A stretch of DNA of 64,000 nt, from NCBI GenBank assembly GCA_013995675.1, contig VWRR01000015.1, positions 124,001-188,000 of the forward strand, read 5' to 3'. The notes beneath the pieces were generated by a model, which saw only the letters and a list, made by a program, of their open reading frames with translations, had not been told where the DNA came from and did no database searches. This DNA is from Cyanidiococcus yangmingshanensis (Eukaryota; Rhodophyta; Bangiophyceae; Cyanidiales; Cyanidiaceae). Made by a program: the position numbers and the translations under genes. Shown one piece after another: positions 30,023-41,952 of the stretch (position 1 is the stretch's first letter; each line of letters begins with the position of its first letter).

Positions 30023-30412
30023 CGAAAATGATGTTCTTCCATGTGTCCAAGAGTAAAACGCTGCGAGAAGAAAACAGCTTTCGTGAACGAAGCCACGAGT
30101 AAACAAAATTGTCTCGCAATTTGTTGCGCGATTCACCACGCGCATGACCGCATTGACAGGGTATGTTTACAGGTGTATTCCTGTGCATCTGTTTTTCCTG
30201 TAGCGCTAGGCATGTAACCGGCGCTCGTGGAATCCCGCGGTGTCTGCGGAGCTTTTCGGAAAACATAGATCAAGCTACCGGCCATTTCCACTCGCCATAC
30301 AGACTCATCGCATAGCTGCTGCCTCGTTTCGCTCGTCGCCATAAAGAATCCGTAGCTTGGTTCGCAACTGCTCATGAATAATAGTTGCTCTGGAAATTTT
30401 CACTCGACGTGG
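30023..30412. other. Intergenic between two minus-strand genes
   Basis: No gene was recognised. Confidence 0.4.
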
Positions 30413-31027
30413 TCAGTTCATGCGAGCATCCATTCGGTACCATCCGAGCGCCAAAAGCGTCGTCTCCAGGACCAAACCCAATGCCAAGCCAAGGCCTGCA
30501 CCAACCCATGATGCCATCGGTGCCGAATGCATCTTTGCGGCAGCGGTTGCGCCATCAGACTGCCAAACGGTTGCGAGTTGGAGACCAAGCCACCAGCCGA
30601 AACCCGCAAGCACAACGCTACCAACGAGCATCGGACCAAAGAGGAACGCGTTGTCAAGCAGTGGGTAGGCGAGCGGCGTTGATGACGGAGGCTCTGACAG
30701 TGCTCGCGTGCACTGCTCGTACTCGAGCCGAGCGAGGTACGCTCGAAACGCCTGTCGCTTCGTACGAGCTTGCTCTACTGATGCTGTCGCCCTTGGTCGT
30801 CGCAAAATCAGCCCAACTGCTTGAATGAGCGCTCGTGCTTCATCTTCAGTCTGTCCACAACGTGCTGCCGCTTCCCGGACCAGGCGATGGGACACCCAGC
30901 GGGTCGTTGTTTCCGGCCCTATGTTGGTGGTCTCGTCGCCAGCAGGGTCCTCGGCGGGTCGACTGCTGTAACCCGCTCTGTGTAGGAGAGCGCGCACTGC
31001 AGGCTCGTAACTGTCCAGCCATGGCAT
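30413..31027 (-). CDS. VMA12: Vma12/TMEM199-like V-ATPase assembly factor (probable)
   Basis: From the ATG at 31027 the protein is 204 aa. The order of parts fits Vma12: a soluble N-terminal half, then a short motif just before the first span (FRAYLARLEYEQCTRAL, compare the LExxEYxRMT motif of Vma12), then two membrane spans at about 126-153 and 171-196. Vma12 resides in the ER and, with Vma22 and Vma21, assembles the V-ATPase Vo sector. Similarity is weak outside the pre-span motif, so this is probable rather than certain. The frame is also open to a TTG at 31048. Confidence 0.5.
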   Translation of the reverse strand: MPWLDSYEPAVRALLHRAGYSSRPAEDPAGDETTNIGPETTTRWVSHRLVREAAARCGQTEDEARALIQAVGLILRRPRATASVEQARTKRQAFRAYLARLEYEQCTRALSEPPSSTPLAYPLLDNAFLFGPMLVGSVVLAGFGWWLGLQLATVWQSDGATAAAKMHSAPMASWVGAGLGLALGLVLETTLLALGWYRMDARMN

Positions 31028-31446
31028 CGCAAGAATTCCGAGGACCAACCAAGTCTACTGCACGCGCAGGAGAGTTCGCGTCGCGCTTGGGCAGCGCTGG
31101 CACAGGCACGGGTGGCGTTGCGGCCACTTGAGCATCCCAGCGGTCTCAGCGAGTGCCATGCTGGGTCGATAGGAAGCGCCGATACGCTCGCGTTTCTTTC
31201 TAACACCGTGCTTGGTTTGGAAACCGACCCAACGCCATTCAGAGCGTGGACCAGAGCTTTGATTCACCGGCAAGACGTCTAGACTGGTGGCGATCACTCG
31301 TGACCAACACGAGTCGCGCTGCTGGAAACGCGGGTGCGGTACTTGCTCTCCCAGGACAGTGTTGTGGTTAGACTTCCACGACGCCGCGTTTGCACGGAAC
31401 GTGTCTCGTCTCTAGGAGACTCTCGTAGACGCCGTTCGATCCGAGT
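31028..31446. other. Intergenic between divergent genes
   Basis: Upstream regions of the Vma12-like and guanylate kinase genes. No motif was recognised. Confidence 0.4.
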
Positions 31447-32043
31447 ATGGGCACTGCAGCGTCACCGCGCTGTTTCGTCCTGGCTGGTCCGTCAGGGGTA
31501 GGCAAAGGCACGGTGATCGCCCGCCTATGTCAGGAGCTCCCAGGTGTTTTCGATTTCTCAGTGTCGCATACGACCCGCGCTCCACGCCCAGGTGAGTGTG
31601 ACGGGCGCGAGTATCACTTTGTTACGACCGAGCAGTTTCAGAAAGACCGCGTTGCAGGCCGTTTCCTCGAGACTGCCACTGTCCACGGCCAATGGTACGG
31701 GACGAGCTGGGAAGCCATCGAACGAGTACGTCGCAGGGGTCGTATCTGCATCCTCGATATTGATGTGCAGGGTGTGCGGAGCGTGCGAGCAGTGGGTCTC
31801 CCCGCTCTTGTGGTGTTCTTGATGCCACCCAGCCTGACTGAACTGGAGCGACGCCTTCGTGGTCGGGGTACCGAGGATGAAGCCAGAATACAGTGTCGTC
31901 TCAAGACCGCTGCCCAAGAAGTTTCGGTGGCGCGTGGAGAGCCCACACTCTTTGATGCAATCATTGAGAATCATTGCCTCGAGGAGACCTGTTTGCGGAT
32001 ACGAACACTACTGGACACAGATATTGCCAAGTTTGGGAATTGA
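31447..32043 (+). CDS. GUK1: Guanylate kinase
   Basis: Phosphorylates GMP to GDP with ATP. The protein is 198 aa, the standard length. The P-loop is GPSGVGKGT. The GMP-binding region has HTTRAPRPGE, then DGREYHFVT, FLETATVHGQWYGTSWEAI and ILDIDVQGVRSV. The lid contains RLRGRGTEDEARIQCRL. All are in the normal order with no insertion. There is no organellar presequence, so a cytosolic location is expected. Confidence 0.95.
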   Translation: MGTAASPRCFVLAGPSGVGKGTVIARLCQELPGVFDFSVSHTTRAPRPGECDGREYHFVTTEQFQKDRVAGRFLETATVHGQWYGTSWEAIERVRRRGRICILDIDVQGVRSVRAVGLPALVVFLMPPSLTELERRLRGRGTEDEARIQCRLKTAAQEVSVARGEPTLFDAIIENHCLEETCLRIRTLLDTDIAKFGN

Positions 32044-32325
32044 CGAACACGCGACCTCACCGGACCGATCGTCCAAGTGAGTGATGTCGACGATGGTTGG
32101 TGCAACGTCCGCGCGACATCAGAAATCGTCGGAGAGGATAGAAATCTGGTTTGGGTGCAAACGCTAGATCGATTGCGTCTCAAGCATCGACCCGAGATCT
32201 GCAATCGACAAGGAGATCAGTGTGCTGGGGCATCACACGCAGGCGTCGCGTGAGCGCCCAGAATCTCCAAATGCCTGGTGACGGGATCATTCACGAGAGA
32301 CGTTTACAGCTAGCAGACGGAGCCA
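32044..32325. other. Intergenic after guanylate kinase
   Basis: Nothing was recognised. Confidence 0.4.
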
Positions 32326-32655
32326 ATGAATGCGATTCATAAGCGACTTTTGGATCCAAGAATTGGCTCTGGAGTGTCCGTTGGGATGGACCTGCAAAAG
32401 ATCCGAGCAGAGGACGATGCTACCGGACGCTCACCAAGCGCGTCCCGTGATCAGCACGTCGTCGTCTGTTCCGCGACGCTCTCGGCTACACTCGATCCAG
32501 TGACGCTCCGAAGACTAGCCATGAGCGTCGTCGGTGTGTATACCCGAGCCGATCAACGTCTCGAGGCGTTGTGGACCCTCTCGAAAGCCACTGGGCGCCA
32601 GCCATGGAACCCACTTGTCTACCCGACGCGACACCGCGATGGACGACTCGGATGA
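32326..32655 (+). CDS. Hypothetical 109-aa protein
   Basis: The ATG at 32326 opens 109 codons with a reasonable composition (VVVCSATLSATLDPVTLRRL, LEALWTLSKATGRQPWNPL). It ends 30 bp before the stop of the convergent Arc1-like gene. No family or motif was recognised and it could be a chance frame. Confidence 0.35.
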   Translation: MNAIHKRLLDPRIGSGVSVGMDLQKIRAEDDATGRSPSASRDQHVVVCSATLSATLDPVTLRRLAMSVVGVYTRADQRLEALWTLSKATGRQPWNPLVYPTRHRDGRLG

Positions 32656-32685
32656 TTTGAGTCATTTTTCGAAGCATATCTGCGT

Positions 32686-33789
32686 TTATCGAATCGTGCC
32701 ACCTTGAATTGTCGCCGCTCTACATGCCCCGTGGTCGGTCATAAACGGAATTTCGTCGTATCTAGCTTCGCAGGACGCATCATCGCTGGTGTGCAAATGT
32801 TCGGCGACCTTTTCAAAAATCTTTTTCTTCGGATTCAACTGAGGATCTGGTTGGTTATCGCGGTCGGCATCAGTACCGGGAAAGTAGATTCGATCACCGG
32901 GTTTCGCACCAGACGGTGGCTTGATGAGTTCCACGCGTGATCCGTCTGCTGCAGTGGCGCAGAGTACCATCGCTTGGGAGACGATCCCTCGCATCTTCAC
33001 AGGTTTCAGATTCGCAACCACAACACAAGGGCCAAGCAACGCGGCAGCATCGGGTATGTGGTTGCGCAGACCACTGCATACCGTGACGGGCCCATCCTCG
33101 CGACCAATGTCGATCTCTTCCACGTACAGAGCGTCGGCGTCTGGATGTGGCTTTGCAGTGAGAATACAACCGACACGAACATCGACTCGCGCAAGATCAG
33201 AACGATCACAAGCCGGTACATCTTTGGTACTCTTGCTCAATGCTGATTTTTTTGCATCAATCTCCATTGAATGTCCACGTCCGGTTGATGCTGCGTCGAT
33301 ATGCATTTGATTCAAGGCACGTGCAACCGGTTGGGTGACGTCCGGGTCGCCCGACCTATGATCGCTAGTTTGGTTTCCGATCCCTCGTTCTTTCGTTCTA
33401 TCAACCTGCGAGGTTTTCGCTGAGGGAGAGGAAGCTGATAAAAGCACCTCTCTTGGAGGTGGCTGCACGCGTGCCACATTCTCAGCAATTCCGTATCGGC
33501 AGAGCAGACCTTGCATGAGGTCAAACCAACGCCACAGTTCTGTGAGGCTCTCCACTCGGATCGGATATTCGCCCGTGGCAGCCCAGACTCGAAATACGGG
33601 CGCAGTCGCTCGGGCAGCAATGACATCCAGAGCAGTGACCATCGAGCCGCACAGAAACGTTTTCTCGCCTCGGGCAAGGACGTCGGGAAGGACCTTTGCC
33701 GCGAAAACGTCCAGAGGCTCCTGCCGCAGCCGCTCCAACATCTTTTCGATGAAACGACTTCGTTCAGACTGCACAGAAGCTCCGCCCAT
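32686..33789 (-). CDS. Arc1p/AIMP1-like protein with C-terminal EMAP-II tRNA-binding domain
   Basis: From the ATG at 33789 the protein is 367 aa. Residues about 10-125 are helical and resemble a GST-C-type docking domain (VFAAKVLPDVLARGEKTFLCG, TELWRWFDLM) as in Arc1p and AIMP1. A charged linker follows. Residues about 195-367 are an EMAP-II/Trbp111 OB-fold: VDVRVGCILTAKPHPDADALY, VCSGLRNHIPD, NLKPVKMRGIVSQAMVLCA and PPSGAKPGDRIYFPG. Such proteins bind tRNA and deliver it to aminoacyl-tRNA synthetases. The frame continues to a TTG at 33915 without ATG; the ATG at 33925 is one base out of register. The true N-terminus may thus be longer. Confidence 0.88.
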   Translation of the reverse strand: MGGASVQSERSRFIEKMLERLRQEPLDVFAAKVLPDVLARGEKTFLCGSMVTALDVIAARATAPVFRVWAATGEYPIRVESLTELWRWFDLMQGLLCRYGIAENVARVQPPPREVLLSASSPSAKTSQVDRTKERGIGNQTSDHRSGDPDVTQPVARALNQMHIDAASTGRGHSMEIDAKKSALSKSTKDVPACDRSDLARVDVRVGCILTAKPHPDADALYVEEIDIGREDGPVTVCSGLRNHIPDAAALLGPCVVVANLKPVKMRGIVSQAMVLCATAADGSRVELIKPPSGAKPGDRIYFPGTDADRDNQPDPQLNPKKKIFEKVAEHLHTSDDASCEARYDEIPFMTDHGACRAATIQGGTIR

Positions 33790-33925
33790 GAGTTCAGATC
33801 CAACAGGAACTACTTCGCGACAAGCCTCGATAAGCTGTGAGACACTCTCAGACTGCGCAGCGAGCAGTTGCGGCTTTACACAGCGACAACCACTCCAATC
33901 GGAGAGAAGGTGCAACGATCGTCAT

Positions 33926-35763
33926 TGATGATCTACAGTACTGACTTTCAGCTTTTACTGAAATCGGGATCTTTCGAGCGACTCAGGTTGATAGGCCCAA
34001 ACTGCGCCCCTGAGTCGTTGGAGACAGCGTTCGAATCGAAGAAAAGCGAGAGCGCGGATGTTTCTGGCGAGATTCTGGTCGCGACGGCCCCGAATCGCAA
34101 TAGGGACCAGTCGCGTTTTCTCTGGAATCGCTGGCATTGAACTCAGCATTCGTTCATGTTTGGACGATTCCTGGTGATCTCTCGAGACTGGATTTGTTCT
34201 TTTCTGGAAAACGCGTGCTCTGGCCTTTCTTCATGCTGGTGGTAGGTCCCCAGATGGCCTGATTCTCCGGCATTTTCCAGCCTCATTTGCGCTCTGTAGT
34301 GAGGTTATTCTAAAATCGCCTATTTTCAAGCGCTCATGAGTCCGCTTTCCCGACTGGTGAAATGCCTCATCCGCTTTTAGGTTGACTGCTGGACTCAAAT
34401 AGCCGCTTGCGTCGAGTTGTATAGACTCTGGAAAAGCCTTACATGCCTGACGGAGCCCAAGCAAGATCTGGTGGAGACTCGCAGCAACGCTGTCCGAACT
34501 CATGGTTCGCCCGAGAAGGCTGGGACGTAACCTCAGCGCTGATGCAGTTGTCTGTGCGACTCCCAGTTGCTCGATGTAGAGCCCCATGCCATGAAAGAGA
34601 TACTTGGTGGGAGTCGTTCAAGGCCCGTTGCGATTTGGGACAGCCTGATGCCACGCTGGCAGTGACAACAGATTTGTTACGATATAGACAGAATTCCAAC
34701 ACAGACATCCTCCGGCGAGAGTACAGACGGAAGCTTTCGGGCTCAAACGGAAGTTTGATGTACGAAAAGTTTTCTAGGGACTTTCGTTCTTCTGACATAC
34801 TTCGAAATGTTGCAATGAGAACCATCGATTCAGACATTGGTTGAGCAGAGAGAACCGCAAGGAGATCTGTGCCTGCGGACCGCAATACTCGACAGTACAC
34901 AAGGCTCCGACATCCGGTTTGCGACAGGGCACAAACCAAGAGGACGAGGCCGCGATGGCCCAAAGTTCGAGCGTTCGACGTAGAGAACGTGTTTAGCTTC
35001 CATATTGTTCTCACCAGGTCAAATTCGCAATTTTCATGGAGCAATTCAACAGGGAAATATCAACGGCCCTGCTGCGCTAAGGTATAACTCTCTGAACGAG
35101 GCAGCTCTTTCCAATACAAGTTCCCTAAATATCCCAAATGGGAAGGGAATCGTCCGCTCATACGCCCTTCCGAAGCTTTTCTGGAAAACCATCCTGAAAG
35201 ATGATCGCTTCTAGGGACACTCGCGATGCGGGGAGGGCCCCTTCTGGTGCCGCATATTGTCTCTACAAGCACTCAAAGTACCCGAAACTCGATACCCATT
35301 GAACATCTAGACAACTTCAAAACACTAAACTCGGACCTAACGAGCGATCTATCTAGTCTGAACTGATTACAAGATACTACTTTCGACTGCGAGCACCTGA
35401 GATTGCCAAGTAAGCGCATGGAGACGCTCGACGCTGAACCACTCCAAGTCCGCAGAGCTGCTGTCCGTCACCAAGAATATCTAAAACTTTAAATAAAAAT
35501 CAGCACAGGGAAGTAGAGCTCGAAGCCCAATTCGCTCAAACCTGACGCCTCAAGCACTTACTGATCCCAAATCGGTATCGATCGTTCACAGCGCAGCAGG
35601 CTACCGGCCATCGAAGCAGAGAACGCGGCATCCGATGACGTGTCCCGCCTAAAATGCCATACACGTTATCTCCTTTGCCGCCCTACGCTCGAAAGACGAC
35701 ATCGATAGAGAGCAGCGCTCCGGCGACTGGGTTACATCACCGGCAGTTCAAGAAACTGAAGAG
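33926..35763. other. Intergenic, about 1.8 kb, no supportable gene
   Basis: Competing frames (34231-34587 minus, 34439-35044 minus, 34443-34844 plus) overlap one another and show no family. The 118-codon frame starting at ATG 34587 is the least unlikely. No RNA gene was seen. Confidence 0.4.
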
Positions 35764-36012
35764 ATGCAGGAAGATGAGAGGGCATCAATCGCCGCGTTGG
35801 AGGAATTGTTGCAGGCAGTTAGGGAATTGAACGCAAGCATGGAAAACCTCCAGTCAAAGGCCCAGGAGTTGAGCGAAAAGTTGCGACTAGTCGAGCAACT
35901 TGCCTCCGCGATCGACACTTCCCTTCGAGCTGCAGTTTTCGAGTCGCGCTCTGTGGGCTCGGAATGGAAAGAAGAGTCGTGTGATGCGTCCGCGCCACAA
36001 GCTGGTGGCTGA
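35764..36012 (+). CDS. Small coiled-coil protein
   Basis: An 82-aa protein from the ATG at 35764. Residues about 5-58 form a near-continuous heptad coiled coil (IAALEELLQAVRELNASMEN then LQSKAQELSEKLRLVEQLA), followed by a short acidic and Ser-rich tail. Size and layout resemble small subunits of assemblies such as DASH, BLOC-1 or Mediator, but no family can be assigned. Confidence 0.55.
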   Translation: MQEDERASIAALEELLQAVRELNASMENLQSKAQELSEKLRLVEQLASAIDTSLRAAVFESRSVGSEWKEESCDASAPQAGG

Positions 36013-37432
36013 TCACAGCACAGAGGGGCGTCCAGACGTTTTGTACACACCCGGTGAGCTCAGAGTGAGCACAAGTGTTCCGCCTGTTTCCAGGACTCTT
36101 CTGCGGGCAACGAGTTGAGTGCTCGACGGCACGATCGAAGGCAAGTGAGGCTACTTAAGATGAACTTAGAGCGCTTTGACGGAAGACTGAACGTTTGAGG
36201 ATGCGGGCGGGATCTGGGATGGGTTTTCGAAGAATCTCGGACTGTAACATCTCCTCTTCTTGATGGGTGAAAGCCACAGACGTCTGCTGTGATCGCGATC
36301 AGATGATTTCAAAGAATGGGGGATGGGTTCTCTCCATGGAATCATGGGTGCCAGGATTATGCTGATGGAGCTTGGAGGTTGCTTCCCAGCCAACTGTCAC
36401 GTCTTTGAGAAGATTCAAAGCGAAGTTGCCTTGACACGTGTTTGATTCGGCGACAGAAGAGCAATAGCTACGACTTGCGGCCATTTACTAAAGTTGCAAG
36501 CGTCGACGCTGGCTGGGCATGCCATTTTGGGTAACAAGTGTACCACTCGAAGATCTTGCAGACGCGAATCTGCGCCTGAGGTATTCTGTTGTTCTTGTAA
36601 ATTTTGGGGTTTGATTAGTCTCTTAGAGGCACAACTCATCTATCGCGTCCGGTTCCATCACCTGTAACTGTTCGACTGCACGGTGGGCCATCGAAGTGAA
36701 CATGGCTTTCCTTAAAAGGCTTGACTCAGAATGAATCAAGTGCTCGGATCGGGATACCGCTCAGTGTACCAGAGCCAAAACCAACAGCGCCTCACGGGTC
36801 CTGGAACAATGCCTGCGGAATGATCCTCTTGTTCATATTCCAGGAACATTTTCATGAATGTCGGGTGTTCTAATGAACAGCTTGCCGCAGATTTTGACCC
36901 AAAGATGAACCTCTATGGATGCCTGAAGCCACCCTAGTCTCTATCTGCAAGTCTGTCCACCGCTGCATTCAACAAATGTATGCCGTGAGCGTTTTTGAAG
37001 CTGCTACCGGTAACTGCGAGAAGTGACATGCATCAGGCCTTTCCTGGCGAAAACCGATACGATCATTGGGTTCTACGCGAAAACCTGCACCTGAAGCATG
37101 CCAGCCACATCCCGCTGCGGAGCGCAGACCAGTACTGATTCGGCGTTTGGGGACGGATCGCAAAGCGACTGGAAAACGTGCGTTCGAGGGCCACTAGACT
37201 CGGTTTTATTTGTTCGCGTGTTAACGATAGAGAGACCGCTCGCCCAGCAGCTTTGAATCAAGGAGAGTTGTCATCAGATTCTCTCTTCTAAAAAAGAACG
37301 TTTCCAGGAGGGTGGATAAGGCCGTTTCGTTTCTACGCGTGTTTGCTGACGGTGGCGGGCCCAGTAACGTTCCAGGCGCCTGGTCACGGCTGGGCTTTCT
37401 TCGTTGCAACGAGTCTTGCGGGCCTTCGGAGC
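36013..37432. other. Intergenic, about 1.4 kb
   Basis: No coding frame of note on either strand, and no RNA gene. This is the upstream region of the OCRL-like gene. Confidence 0.45.
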
Positions 37433-39872
37433 ATGAACGGAGGACGGACGGGTTCGGGTGAAACGGTGCGCCAACGTGTTCCAGCGACGGCCCGTCTAGC
37501 AGCGGGTTCCACCAGCCTCTCGTGGTCCGCGAGTACGCAACGTAGTCAAGTCGTGACCCCGTTGCCGGTGATATCTCAAAGCGTGCCGGAACTTGATCGG
37601 AGCACGCTTGCTCGCCGGGAATATGTGAATCGAGAGGCGGAGCGAAGGGCAGCAGAATACACCCGTGTGCGCGAACTTCGCTTCTTCGTTGGCACTTTTA
37701 ACGTGAACGCTAAGCCACCCGTGTTTGACCTTTCACCCCTGCTGCGAGATCACAAAACTCCGACACCCACACAAGACGTTCTCTGGGACTCTTGGGCTGG
37801 GACGAATGGTGCGACCCTTTCGAACGTGAATGCCAGGGCGAAGACAACCATAGCGGAAGCATCAACAGATTTTGGTGACGTGCTTATTTTTGGCTTCCAG
37901 GAGGTGCAGAAACTTTCTGGCACGGCTGCCGTCATCACAGACGAGTCCCAGGGCCGTCCTTGGCGTGACTCAGTGCAGGCGCTCCTGGACACCAATGGAT
38001 CCTACGTTTGTCTGGTGCAACGACAATTGGTAGGGATTTTGCTGCTCATTTTCGTTCGGGCAGATCATGCGAACGCTGTGCACAACATTCAGATCACGAG
38101 TGCGGGCACAGGCATTGCCGGTGTCGGCGGGAACAAGGGCGGCGTCGCAGCTCGATTTCAGCTCTACGACACCAACATATGCTGTGTGTGTTGTCATCTG
38201 AGCGCTCACGAGCAAAACCTCGAGAAACGCAATGGCGAGTATCGCGCCATCATGGAGCGCGTCCTCTTCACCCCTCTGGGCGATGATGGTGCCAACCCAA
38301 CACCGCTTGTGTCCAGTTATCCCGGCACATATCCTTTGCCGCAAGCAACGACTATTCTGGATCATGATGTAGTGTTCTTCTTCGGTGACTTGAACTATCG
38401 CGTCGCGCTACGCTCTGAAGAGGTCTTGAGATGTATCGAGGCCGCAGATTGGCCGTATTTGGCAAGCCATGACCAGCTGAACTCCTGCCGCTCCATGGGT
38501 TTCGCTTTTGAGCCCTTCTCCGAAGCACCCCTCCACTTTGCCCCCGACCTATAAGTACAAACCGTTCGAAAACGAGTACGAAAGCGATCCGGATCGACCG
38601 GGGCTGCTCAAGCGAACTCCGGCCTGGTGTGATCGGATTCTGTATCGAGGAAATGGGATTCGTGTTCGATCGTATCGGCGTCATGAGATCTTTGCATCCG
38701 ACCATCGACCCGTCTCAGGGGTTTTCACTGTACCCATTCAGCAAATTGACCGCGAAAGGCGTCAGGCCGTCTACGACCGCCTTTGGCGCGAAATGAGCAG
38801 ACGAGAGAATGAGACAATCCCGAGATTGGCTGTCTCAGAAAATGACATTGTGCTCGGCACCGTGCATTTCCGAAAGCCGCTCTATGTGCATTTTACAATC
38901 ACCAATGTGGGCCGTGTTCGAACCCGCTGGTATCTGCCGATTCAGTATCTCAAACGATGGATGCATTGCGTGCCATCTAACGGAGAGCTAGAACCAAAAC
39001 AGCAAGTAAGAGTACGGATCCAAATTCTCGTGGATGAAAACTGCGGGTATTCAGCTATGCTTGCGGAAGCGCCACGGATTGAATCTACTCTCGTTGTTCA
39101 AGCCGAGAATGGCGCGGCCTGCTTCGTGGCGCTTCATGGTCGGTATGCGCCGACGATCTACGGATGTTCCCTCGAACTTTTGGCGACCCGAAACAGAGGC
39201 AGCGGATTTATCGTGCCAGAACTGTGGCTCATCGGAGACGCGCTTCTGCGGCGAAATATTCTCGGGCGAAACCCTGGCCTTTTCGTGGAAAACTGTGCAG
39301 ACTCCCAAGCGATGCAGTCTCTTCGGGATGCCTTGTGCAACTCCGTATCGGCTGCGAGGGATGAAGCGCTCCAGGAGGCCCCGGCTCTGGCCATCGGCCA
39401 AGTGCTCGTGGAGTTCTTGCGCTACCTGGAAACGCCAATTGTGCCCTTTGAGCTCTACGACAGTTTCATTCAGGCCGCGGAATCAAATGATCCTCGTGCC
39501 GCCCTCCACGTTATGACGAACGCCGCCCCAATATACCGTAACTCATTTGTTTACGTGTTGGCGATGGTACGGGAACACATACAACGCCTCGTGCAAGACT
39601 CACGAATTGGAACTTCAATCGATCCTATGCAAATGGCCATGAGGCTTGCTCGGGTCTTTGGAACTGCGATCCTGCGACGACGCGCCCCGGATCATCAAAC
39701 GAGCAATGATACAAGTGATGTCCTAGAAAGAACGCGGAGTCTCCTGCCTCTTCTTCGCATGAGCGATCAGCACAACGGATCGCTGGTCACTTCTGCTTCG
39801 AACGCATCAACGAGCGATATGAACGGGGGTGCTCCATTTCCACTTTATGAGCTGCTGTTTGATTCCGTATAA
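37433..39872 (+). CDS. OCRL: OCRL/INPP5B-type inositol polyphosphate 5-phosphatase, frame interrupted once
   Basis: Dephosphorylates PI(4,5)P2 and related lipids at the 5 position on endosomes and Golgi. Order of parts: IPPc catalytic domain (FFVGTFNVNAKPP, IFGFQEVQKL, GGNKGGVAARFQL, CCHLSAHEQN, FFFGDLNYRV, then PAWCDRIL and ASDHRPVSGVF), an ASH/Ig-like domain (about 38850-39150), and a RhoGAP-like domain at the C-terminus. This order is diagnostic of OCRL/INPP5B. The reading frame changes by +1 at a run of five C at 38541-38545: before it the text reads EAPLHFAP, after it TYKYKPFENEYE, and these are contiguous in the family. ATG at 37433; the frame is open back to a TTG at 37343. Rab binding by the ASH domain would fit with Rab11 in the same genome. 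Confidence 0.9.
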
Positions 39873-40902
39873 ATCAGGGCCCTTGAGAATAGAATCTCTG
39901 GCTCATTCACATACGTAGGAGAAGTCCGATTTGAGAATATGCTGAACCCGGCAGAAGTATCGAGACCGACATTTGGGTGTCGGGTCCGAGACTTGTGTCT
40001 CCCAGCGTCGAGCAAAGTTATCTTCCACCTTGGGCTCCTTCGCGGAAACATGCGCTCTTGCGGGAAGTACAACCCAGGGCATAAGAGCATCCAGTCACCC
40101 TTTGCACCCTGAAAAAGAGACAAGCAAGGGTGTTTCAAAAGCTCATGAGAAAGGATCGTGCTGATGTAAAACCTCCCCCTGGAACCATCTCCTCTGCATA
40201 CCACAGGCGGACGCTCTTGATTAGACACATTTGATGGAACTGCACTGTATACTCGTTCCGGATGCATCTCGATGAGGTTCTAGCGTCTCTCTGCAGCCAA
40301 TGCTAGTCTCGGGGGCCCGGCCTAGCCCGCGCGTGAACATTGTCGCTCCCGGCTTTAGTTGCGAGCTTCGGTCAACTTCAGTCGACTCTAAAAGCTTTGA
40401 AACAATAGCTGCCCCAGCCAATCGGTCTCAAACCCCTGCGAGAGTAGCTCCTAGGCGAGCGTTCGTGTGAAACGCGTTTCGTGGTGCACTGGTGTTTGCG
40501 AGAGCGTCCTCACAGACGTTCGACACGACATATTCATCTTTCGGAAGGAACTCATGAGTCTTTTGATTCTGCATCATTCCTCCTTGTAAAACTCGAGATC
40601 AAGAAGAATCTATGGATAGAAAGGCTTCCGCAAACAATCACTGACTCGAAACTGCGTTCCGTAAGTGCGGCTGCGATTCGGGTTTCTTAAACTGAACGTC
40701 TTCTCGTTCGGAGGGAGTAGACGTAAGTGAAAGTTGAGGGTCCACGTCAGGTTTCGACTTTTATAGAGTTCTCGCCAGAGCGGGACGAAACGAGGATCCA
40801 GGAAATTGTGTAGCCAACGTCATCGCGACACTGGAAACCAGCAAGAGCTGTTCGACCGGTGATCCTCCAAACTGAAACAACGGCGTGTAGTACTTTGTGT
40901 TC
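39873..40902. other. Intergenic, about 1 kb
   Basis: No supportable gene. A 140-codon minus frame (39845-40267) overlaps the OCRL end and lacks any family. Confidence 0.45.
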
Positions 40903-41952
40903 ATGACCATGTCCAGCCCAGAGAATATCCTAGATGGCATTGTGTTGGGCATCGAGGGCAGCGCGAATAAGCTTGGTGTGGGGATCGTAAATAGCAAAGG
41001 CGAGATTCTTGCGAATGTTCGCCGAACATTTGTGCCTGAGCCTGGAACTGGCTTTCAGCCAAGAGAGACGGCGAGACATCACCAGAAACACGTCGTCGAG
41101 CTCATGGAAGAAGCACTTCGCACTGCCGGCCTTCGTCCTATCGATCTCTGTGCCGTCGCTTACACCAAGGGACCTGGCATGGGCGCTCCACTTCAGAGCT
41201 GTGCGATTGCTGCACGAATGTTTGCGCTTATGCATGATCTGCCGCTTGTTCCAGTGAATCATTGTGTAGCTCATATTGAAATGGGCCGTTTGGTCACCGG
41301 CGCAGTGAACCCTGCAGTCCTGTACGTGAGTGGCGGCAATACCCAAATCATCTCCTACTCCGAGAAGCGGTATCGGATTTTCGGAGAAACCATTGATATT
41401 GCGGTTGGCAATTGCCTTGATCGCTTCTGTCGAATGGTTGGTCTCAGCAACGATCCTTCGCCTGGGTATCAGGTGGAGCAGGCAGCGAAAAAGGGTCGCC
41501 ATTACATTCCGCTTCCGTATTCGGTCAAGGGAATGGATGTAAGTTTTTCGGGTCTCTTGTCGAGCGTGCAGGACTTGGTTGGGAGCAAACCTGTCCCTGA
41601 TCTATGTTTTTCTTTGCAGGAAACTGTTTTCGCGATGTTGGTAGAGATTACAGAGCGCGCAATGGCGCATTGTGGACAGAGTGATGTCCTTGTGGTGGGC
41701 GGCGTTGGCTGCAATGAACGTCTGCAAGAGATGCTGGCAACGATGTGCACAGACCGATGCGGACGCGCTTTCTGCACAGATGAACGTTTCTGTATCGATA
41801 ATGGAGCGATGATTGCCTGGACTGGCTGGTTGCAAATTTCATCAGTGGCGCGTCTGAACGGTTCTCCAAAGCTTGCGTGGCCGTGGGAGGATTGCACCGT
41901 AACGCAGAGATTCCGAACAGATGATGTCCTCATCACTTGGCGAGACGACTGA
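40903..41952 (+). CDS. KAE1: Kae1/OSGEP, tRNA N6-threonylcarbamoyladenosine transferase catalytic subunit
   Basis: The catalytic subunit of the KEOPS complex, which transfers threonylcarbamoyl to A37 of ANN-decoding tRNAs. The protein is 349 aa from the ATG at 40903; upstream frame starts with GTG only. ASKHA-fold motifs are present: [44 protein letters not shown], the metal site [13 protein letters not shown] (His-x3-His), [41 protein letters not shown] and [12 protein letters not shown]. The length and lack of presequence fit the cytosolic Kae1 rather than the organellar Qri7/TsaD form. Confidence 0.95.
   Translation: MTMSSPENILDGIVLGIEGSANKLGVGIVNSKGEILANVRRTFVPEPGTGFQPRETARHHQKHVVELMEEALRTAGLRPIDLCAVAYTKGPGMGAPLQSCAIAARMFALMHDLPLVPVNHCVAHIEMGRLVTGAVNPAVLYVSGGNTQIISYSEKRYRIFGETIDIAVGNCLDRFCRMVGLSNDPSPGYQVEQAAKKGRHYIPLPYSVKGMDVSFSGLLSSVQDLVGSKPVPDLCFSLQETVFAMLVEITERAMAHCGQSDVLVVGGVGCNERLQEMLATMCTDRCGRAFCTDERFCIDNGAMIAWTGWLQISSVARLNGSPKLAWPWEDCTVTQRFRTDDVLITWRDD

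Noticed and set aside
34439-35044. 201-codon minus frame
   Set aside because: The start codon context is poor, two other long frames overlap it, and it shows no recognisable domain.
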